A DNA stretch of 64,000 nucleotides from Trichaptum fuscoviolaceum (lineage: Eukaryota > Basidiomycota > Agaricomycetes > Hymenochaetales > Trichaptaceae), in contig CAJSYZ010000004.1 of NCBI GenBank assembly GCA_910574455.1, positions 2,356,001 to 2,420,000 on the forward strand, given 5' to 3'. Made by a program: the position numbers and the translations under genes. This document shows, piece by piece, positions 57,302 to 64,000 of the stretch (positions are counted from its first letter, which is position 1; the number at the start of each line of letters is the position of its first letter). Under the pieces are notes generated by a model. It was not told the DNA's origin. It saw nothing but the letters and a program-made list of their open reading frames with translations, and made no database searches.

Positions 57302-60300
57302 TTAAGGAGTTGTGAGGTCAATTATCGGACCATCCGCTCCCGGTCTGCCTTTCCTTTTAACCCCAGCGACAGGTTTTGTCGCCATAGCTGATTCAGACAA
57401 GGCAACGGAGACAGTTTGTTTGACCGCCTTGTCCTTTCCAGACGATAGTGATCTCGCATGGTTTATAGGCGCTTTGGGAGGCTTTTGAATGACGTGTCTT
57501 CCGATGACGTACTCCTTCTCTCCAGAAAGTGCCTTCTCGACGTCCTCGAACCTATCGCCCATAATGTCCTTCAGAGCCTTATCTCCTCCGAAGCTGACTA
57601 GAAAGCTCTTCGCAACCTTCTGCCTTTCCATCCAGGCACTCCATTCCACGATCTCCTTGTTCTTTGTAACCTCCAAACTGTGAGGACTTCCCCTCTTTAT
57701 CGTCCTATGCACGGCTAGATCGGGTGCCGCGGCCAGGCGGGACTCAAGGTGCTTACGACGGCGCAGTTCATACTGAAAGACATGAGACGCCTTGACCGAC
57801 TGCATAAATTCGTCGAGCTCGGTACAGTCGCGGCAAGCGGTAATTCCGCAGCCAATCTTTCTAATAGAAGCATGGGGTATGGACTTCTTCGGGCCCAATA
57901 CGTCCCGCAAGTGCTTCTCGATAAGCCACCGGTAGAAATCTCCGCAAACATCAGTGTCGATAGAAATATCGTTATCCTTTTGTATGCGCAGTAGGTATGG
58001 AACAAGGGGAACGAACAGGTCTCTAAATTTCACCCGAATGTCTGCTTCGTCGTTAGTCAAGGAATCGAAGAGGCGTTTGAGCACTGCTACTTCCTTCGTT
58101 GATATGAGACATGCAGCGAGCTCCTTTACGCGGCTGCCATCCATTTGAGTTCTGCTGGTGTAGTACGGTGTGGTGACTTTCCACTGCTTAACGGCTGCAT
58201 TGAGGGATTCATGGATGACTGACTGCAATACTCCAGGAGAGGACATATCCTCGAGTTCCTTTCTTTGGGAATGAAGGGTGTTGACAAGATCAAGGAAGAA
58301 CCCATATGTGTCTGGCAACTTGACTAATTGAGGCATGATGCTATGAAACGCGTAGGTGAGATGTTGAGCCAATGCAGTGGTCATTGTAGCATACCTCTGC
58401 GCAAAGAATTTAGAGCCCTTCGATTTCATGACTGTCAGGCATGCCGGTACATCTTCTCTCTTTACTGGGAATCGGATTGACGACAGTACTCGTGAATTCT
58501 GTTGATCACACCAGTCTCTAATGGGATCCTGTGACCTTTCCTTACTTCGTGACTTGATGAAGTCAATGATATGCATCTGTTGCTTTAGTGAACACAGAGA
58601 CTGCAAAGCTCCCTCAAGCCTTCAGGAGATTTCAGACAGTGGTTCAACAGCGGAAGAGCAACACTCACGATGGACGCAATGCTTCAAACCCAAATTTATC
58701 CCACGCGGCTACAACTCTCTCCCATCCAATAGACGTGGGATCGGCATTGAATTTACACTTGTTCGCAGCCTTTTGCCACAGAGACAGGTCTCCCCATGAA
58801 AGCGCTAAGTTCAAGACGAGAATATCATTGCTGTCATCGTAACTCTTTACTCCTAACACGTATTCTGCATAGGCCTTGGTGTCCTCGTTGGGTTTGACAG
58901 GGCTGGCCTTCTTCAGCCGGGTGATCGCGTATGAGACGCCTCCCGCTTGAAGCATTATTCTCTTTTCATCTCTCTTGAGATATAAGATTAGAACAGTTCT
59001 TTTGTACCCTGACCGAACGGAGAAAGTTAGGCTCTTAAAACAAGTGAACGGATGTAGCTGTACGAACATTGTTGAATGCTTCCGGGAGCCTGAGGAAGGT
59101 ATGACAATAAGCAAAACGGAAAGATTAGTAGGGTAAAGAGAACACAAACATTTCCTTGGTATCCTTCACGTTCTTCGTCATCAGGGTTCTCCCTTTTGAA
59201 AGCATTCTTGGGGATGAGCGCTGCTTGAATACCGTTCACATCTATAGTAGCATTTGGAGCTATCGACGTCCCTTCGAGGTCCACTAGCTGAGAGACCTTT
59301 GAATACCGTTCGATTTCTGTCTCGTCGTCATCGTCATCCCCTTCCTCATCGTCATCGTCATCGTCATCCCATTCCTCATCTTCCTTATTTTCCTCATCGT
59401 CATCTTCTTCCCCGTCGTCGTATCTGCAGTAGTATTTCCTGCGTTTACTATACCGCGAGGAGTATCCATAATAGCCGTCTTCCTCTGGATCCTCTTTCAC
59501 TACGCGAAGCTCGAACTGGCCGAAGCCCATTTCGATATCGAAACTCAAGGCCGCCTCTTTGATCTGTACGACTTTATATGCGTCCACACCCTTCAAGCAT
59601 GAGATGCCTTTGCTAAGGTTTGACTGGCTGTATCTGTGCTCAAGCTTGTAGCAGATGACACCAGGAAGGTCATCATATACTCCTTCCGACCACTGTGAGA
59701 AGACTTGTCTAAGATGCGTCATAGCTGTGTTCCCTGGCGGTGGGAGTGGAACAGACACATTTCCAGTCTGGACCAGATTATATGACAGAGCTAGGCGGAA
59801 TCCGGAAGTTACAGGTTTCACTTCATGGACGACGTCCGCATACCACGCAAGAACAGCCGTGTTTAGTTGAGAAACGCCAGCGAAGTCGAGTACTTTTTCT
59901 TCGCTTCCGTGAACATCACGGACTTCGCCTCCTGCATAAATTGAGGGAAGAACAATGACAATAGTGGCAAACATTCCTGGCGCCTTCTCGGTGCTAATTA
60001 AGCAATCAGTGTCGTTGAACGGTGTGTATTGAAGGAGTCCTTACTCTTGGTGGGGGAGGAAACTAAACGGCCGGTCTATCAGTCTGAGTAAGTTTCAAGG
60101 AAACATATGCCTCACTGGGAGCCCGTCTCATATAACAGCAGCTTATACAACTCGCATTTGGGAGGCAGAGCGCTCGGAGCTACGCCTAAACCGTTCCTAA
60201 CCATTCTCACCACATCGCCCATAAAGGAATCCCAAGCTGCGTTTCTCATTTTTATCTGAGTGCCATCTATCTCCCAAGTGTCTCTTACAGTCGAGTCGAT

Positions 60301-60546
60301 GACAAGTTTATCGCCGTGTCCGAACGGAGATCGTGCTGCAACGTTCTTTATGGCTTCAGCGTCGCGGACGCCCAAGGGAAGACCTATAATTCCAAGGGAG
60401 CTAATTTCAAGACCAGGGTTCGGTGCTGCAGGAAGAACTTCTCCAAATGCGAAGCTTCCCGAGTGAGCAGAGATTTTCTTGACAGCTCGCTCAAGTTGCT
60501 TCTCCAAATGCAATTCGGCGACATGGTAGTCGACTGCTTTAACCAT
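57302..60546 (-). CDS. Large 2OG-Fe(II) oxygenase with C-terminal extension (paralogue A)
   Basis: Exons in coding order 60116..60546, 60045..60062, 59146..59993, 58669..59008, 57302..58619, in frame, 984 residues. The oxygenase domain covers about residues 90-260: CELYKLLLYETGSHFLPHQD provides the H-x-D, MFATIVIVLPSIYAGGEVRD follows, and WYADVVHEVKPVTSGFRLAL gives the second His and the Arg. A long acidic Asp/Glu tract lies at about 330-370. The C-terminal ~550 residues are helical and unrecognised (SWGDLSLWQKAANKCKF, LVPYLLRIQKDNDISID). A cysteine pair sits in GCGITACRDCTEL. The end has a basic KRKGRP and a SUMO-interaction-like IIDLT. The H-x-D lies in an 18-base exon. Function and substrate are unknown. 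Confidence 0.85.
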
Positions 60547-60931
60547 GAATTATACGATCCCTGGTGTAACGTTTGTACGCCAGCTGAGGAAAAAGTCCAG
60601 GAGCGTTAGAAGTTGAGAGTAAATAGTGAGAGGGTAAGCCTGGTGACGGTGACTCCCGAGACGCGACGCGTCGGGACTGTGCCGACTGCCAGTGGCCCTT
60701 CGTCGCGTCTCGGGCGTTTTCACATTACGTACTCATTATGGCGAAACCTTTTCTCCAATAAGAAAGATGGTAAAATTTCAAGCCCAAGGCTTTCACGTTA
60801 CTACATCGTACACGCAAAATGTTCATTAGATACATGTGAAATATGTTATGTATGTAAAACGATAGCAAACTTAATTCGCAGCAGGAAAGTAGGGTACAAA
60901 GCAGGCGGCGCTCTGCCTATTGTATAGCACC
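60547..60931. other. Spacer between the two large paralogues, with a 14-base GC-rich palindrome
   Basis: There is no gene. Arms at 60655..60668 and 60701..60714 (CCCGAGACGCGACG and its complement) are perfect and flank GACTGCCAGTGG, similar to the palindrome near 38264..38324. It may be a small dispersed element. Confidence 0.5.
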
Positions 60932-63900
60932 TTACTTCCTGCTTTTCCGCTTTACTCCAGCAACGGGCTTCGTTGGAAATGATGATCCAGACTTCGCTCC
61001 AATCTCAGCTCTTCCAACATTCTTGTCAAAGGGCTGCGATTTCGACTGCTTTCCCTGGGGTTTCTGAGCTGCTGCCAGTGCAGATACCTTGCCCCCATCA
61101 CCCTTCTCGTCGAGCAGTACCTTCGCCACCTCCGCATACCTACCGCCCATGATGGATTTCAGTATTTCACTCCCTCCAAAACCCTCCAGGAATTTCTTAG
61201 CGTCATTCAGTCTTCCTTCCCAGCTGTGCCCTTCCGCAATATCCTTGCGCTTTGTGACCTCTAAGCCGTAGGGACGTCCGGTGCGTATCATAGTATACGA
61301 CACCAGATCACGAAGATAGTAGGCCACATACTGTTCAAGATGCTTGCGACGTGCCTCTGCACACCGGAATACACGAGAAGCCTGCGCCGATCGCATGAAC
61401 GTATCAAGCTCGGGACAATCCTTGCAGCTCTCATCCGAGCAGCCAGCCTTCTTTACGAGAGGATGGCGCTTGAACGTTTTTTCTTCCCCCATTATGTCCC
61501 GTAGATACGTTTCGATGAGCCAGCGTAAGAAGTCCCCGTAAACGCCAGAGTTAACTGAGATGTTATACTTTTTCTGTATGCGTAAAAGATGTGGTACGAG
61601 GGGTATAAGAACATCCTGATATTTTTCATAAATATCTTCATCTTTCTCGATCAAGGTATCGAAGAACTCTTTGAGCAGGGAAAACTCCTTCGCCGAAGCG
61701 AGACATTCGACGAGCTCCATTTTCAGGCCGTCGTCTATTTTCATGTACGACGTGTGGTAGCTGTGGTAAAAATGGGGAGTCTGGTCGAGGACGGTTCCTT
61801 TCCATTGCCTCAAGGCTGCATTCAAGGTTTCATGGAATATTGATTGAAGTAGCTTAGTTGAGGCAGGTGAGTCGTCGAATTCCTTCTTTTGTGATTGTAG
61901 GGTTTGGACGAAATTGATCAGGAATTTGAAGGTACCTTCAAACTTTACAAGTTGAGGAATGATACTATGATGTGATAGTGAGATAAGACGACGCTCAGAT
62001 GAATTCGCCTTCAAACGCACCTGTTCAAAAAGAACGCAAGACCCTTTACCCTTACAATGCTCAGGTAGGTCTGTACCCCATCCCTCTCTCTCGGGGTCGG
62101 AATTGATGACAACACCCGTGTAGTCTGTTGTTCACACCAGCTTTCAATGGGATCCTTCGCCTTCTCCGTGCTACGTGCCTTAATCAAGTCGATGACGTGC
62201 ATCTTGCGTTGTAAAGATGGAATTTCTTGAAGGGAACTTTCGAATCTGTCCCCTGGTAAATAAAGATTGTCTCTTCACCAGAAAGAAAGTCACTTACGAG
62301 GGGCGCATTGATTCAAACCCAAACTTGTCCCAAGCAGCTATGACCCTTTCCCACTCGATAGAAGTAGGATCAGTCTGGAACCCACACTTATCCGCGGCTT
62401 TCTGCCACAGGAGCCGGTCCCCCCATGAAATACTCAGGTCCATGACGAAAAAATGATACGTTTTGGAGTGGGGATATGACTTCACAAGATATTCCGCATA
62501 TGCCCTGTTCTCCTCCGTACATTCGATGGGGTCGACTTTCTTCAGCTGGTCAAGTGCGTATGAGACACCCCCAGCGTTCAGCAGGATAGCCTTCTCGTTT
62601 TTCTTCAGATAAAGGATCAATACTGTTCTCTTGTAATCTGAGAAAGAGGAATTAGTTTTCCATAATTTTCTACAGTAAGAGCATTTAGTCCAGTACGAAC
62701 TTTGCTTTATTTTATTAGAGTTCTGAGAAATGTGTTTCAGTACCATATATACTGTCAAAAAATATCACTACGTACCCTGAAATAATCATAATCATCATAA
62801 TCATCATCGTCATCAAAGCAATCATCGTCATCAGGGCCATCTTCCTCAAAAGCGTTCTTAGGAATGAGCACTGCTTGTTGGTCACTGGCTAGCATGTTTA
62901 TAGTTCCATTGGAAACTAGAGAAATGCCTTCTAGGTTCCTTAAGTCAGACACTGATGATTCCCTTTCAACCTCTACTACCAAATCTTCGTACGCCAGTTC
63001 GTCCTCGTCCTCGTCATCGTCGTAAAGATCATCGTCGCCGTTTTCATCGGCATAGTAGCATCTAATACGCTTCCTTCGCCTGTAAGAGAGACTTTCATAA
63101 TACTCGTCCAGATGTGTATCATCGCTGACAATGCGCAACTTGAACAGTCCAAAACCCAGAGCGATTCCGAGCCCTGAGACGGCTTTTTGGATCTGGAGAA
63201 ATTTGCTCGCGTCCTCCCCTTGCAAGCCTGAGGCGCCTTTGCTCCGTTCTGATCGATTGTATTCATAATCTAGCTTGTAGCAGATGGCTTTAGGAGTACT
63301 ACCAAATGCACCTTCCGACCACCGGGTGAGCACTTGTCTGAGACGCATTGCGGCAGAGCTGTCTGTCAATGAAGGCTGTTCTGTATGATATATGTTATAA
63401 GAGAGCGCCAGTCGAAATCCCGAAGTTATTGGTTTGACTTCGCGGGCGGTGTCGGCATAACACGCAAGTACGGTGGTCTTTTGTTCAGAGTCCTTGGAGA
63501 TGTCATATACAGCTCTTGAAGTCCCTCGTGCGACATGAACCTCACCTCCCGTATGTTTCGAGGGGAGGATAACGATGATAGTGGCGATAAAATTGGCATT
63601 TCTTCCAGAACTAGAAAAGACAGTTAGCACCTAGCATTGAAATGAAAAATGTTGAGACGGCCTCACTCATGATAAGGAAAGGAACTGCAAGTAGACTATT
63701 AGCATGCATACATCCCGAGTATCAATCTACTCACCGAGAACCCGTCTCGTATAGCATCAATTTGTGCAACTCGCATTTGAACGGCGTAGCACACGGAGTG
63801 TTGCCCAATCTTTCCCAAGCCATCTTCGTCATATTTGCAATAAAGGAGCCCCATACGGGATTCCTAATCTTAATTTGATCGGCGTCAATTTCCCAATAGT

Positions 63901-64000
63901 CCCTTGCATTGGGGACCAGGTTGTCTCCACGTCCAGAAGGTGCTGCGACTTTCTTCAAAGATTCCGCCTTGCGAGAGCTTAGGGGAAGGGTAATAGGCCC
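60932..64000 (-). CDS. Large 2OG-Fe(II) oxygenase paralogue B, iron ligands lost, 5' end outside the window
   Basis: Exons in coding order: 63735..(beyond 64000), 63667..63684, 62772..63610, 62298..62637, 62021..62245, 60932..61964. About 55 N-terminal residues are missing at the window edge. The layout matches paralogue A, including the 18-base exon and the 340-base exon. Where A has FLPHQD, B reads SFPYHD, so the iron-binding His of H-x-D is Tyr. Where A has DVVHEVKP, B reads DTAREVKP, so the second His is Arg. The 2-oxoglutarate Arg (SGFRLAL) and the core strands are kept. An extra 56-base intron at 61965..62020 is needed, or there is a 1-base frameshift there. It ends KPVAGVKRKSRK without the IIDLT tail. 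Confidence 0.82.

Overview
This window is nuclear DNA of a filamentous basidiomycete, most likely an agaricomycete. The genes are eukaryotic, with many short GT-AG introns of about 50-70 bases, and include a pantothenate synthetase, tubulin-folding cofactor B, a secreted class 3 lipase, a sirtuin, a triose-phosphate-transporter-like protein, U2 snRNA genes and gene families typical of mushroom-forming fungi. All exon limits were derived by hand from splice signals, reading phase and family resemblance. They are models, not transcript evidence.

Layout. 0-7 kb: pantothenate synthetase (+), a truncated TBCB pseudogene (-), the full TBCB gene (-), a U2 snRNA gene (+) and a class 3 lipase (+). 7.3-14.1 kb: an FMP52-like NAD(P)-binding gene (-) whose first coding exon is split by a 5.7 kb tyrosine-recombinase (DIRS-type, Ngaro/PAT-like) retrotransposon with split direct repeats. 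The host reading frame resumes exactly on the far side. 14-24 kb: a palindrome-rich non-coding stretch, an 882-residue unknown protein, a degraded multi-span membrane protein gene and a second U2 gene in inverted orientation. 24-29 kb: an F-box protein and a stand-alone retroelement Gag-like gene. 30-32 kb: the first of several 2-oxoglutarate/Fe(II) oxygenase genes with a small companion gene. 35-46.6 kb: a low-complexity protein, a 17-exon sirtuin with micro-exons, a Ser/Pro-rich protein with a KEN motif and a membrane transporter. 48.4-64 kb: four more 2OG-Fe(II) oxygenase genes, all on the minus strand, and a second copy of the companion gene broken by a 2.46 kb hAT-like non-autonomous insertion.

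The main theme is local expansion and decay of a 2OG-Fe(II) oxygenase family. There are three closely related ~450-466 residue copies and two large ~980-residue paralogues. One large paralogue keeps the iron-binding H-x-D...H...R set. In the other, both iron-binding histidines are replaced, so it looks like a pseudoenzyme. Both copies of the companion gene are broken, one by a 1-base deletion and one by a transposon. The two transposon insertions look recent, because their repeats are nearly identical and the interrupted host genes are otherwise intact.
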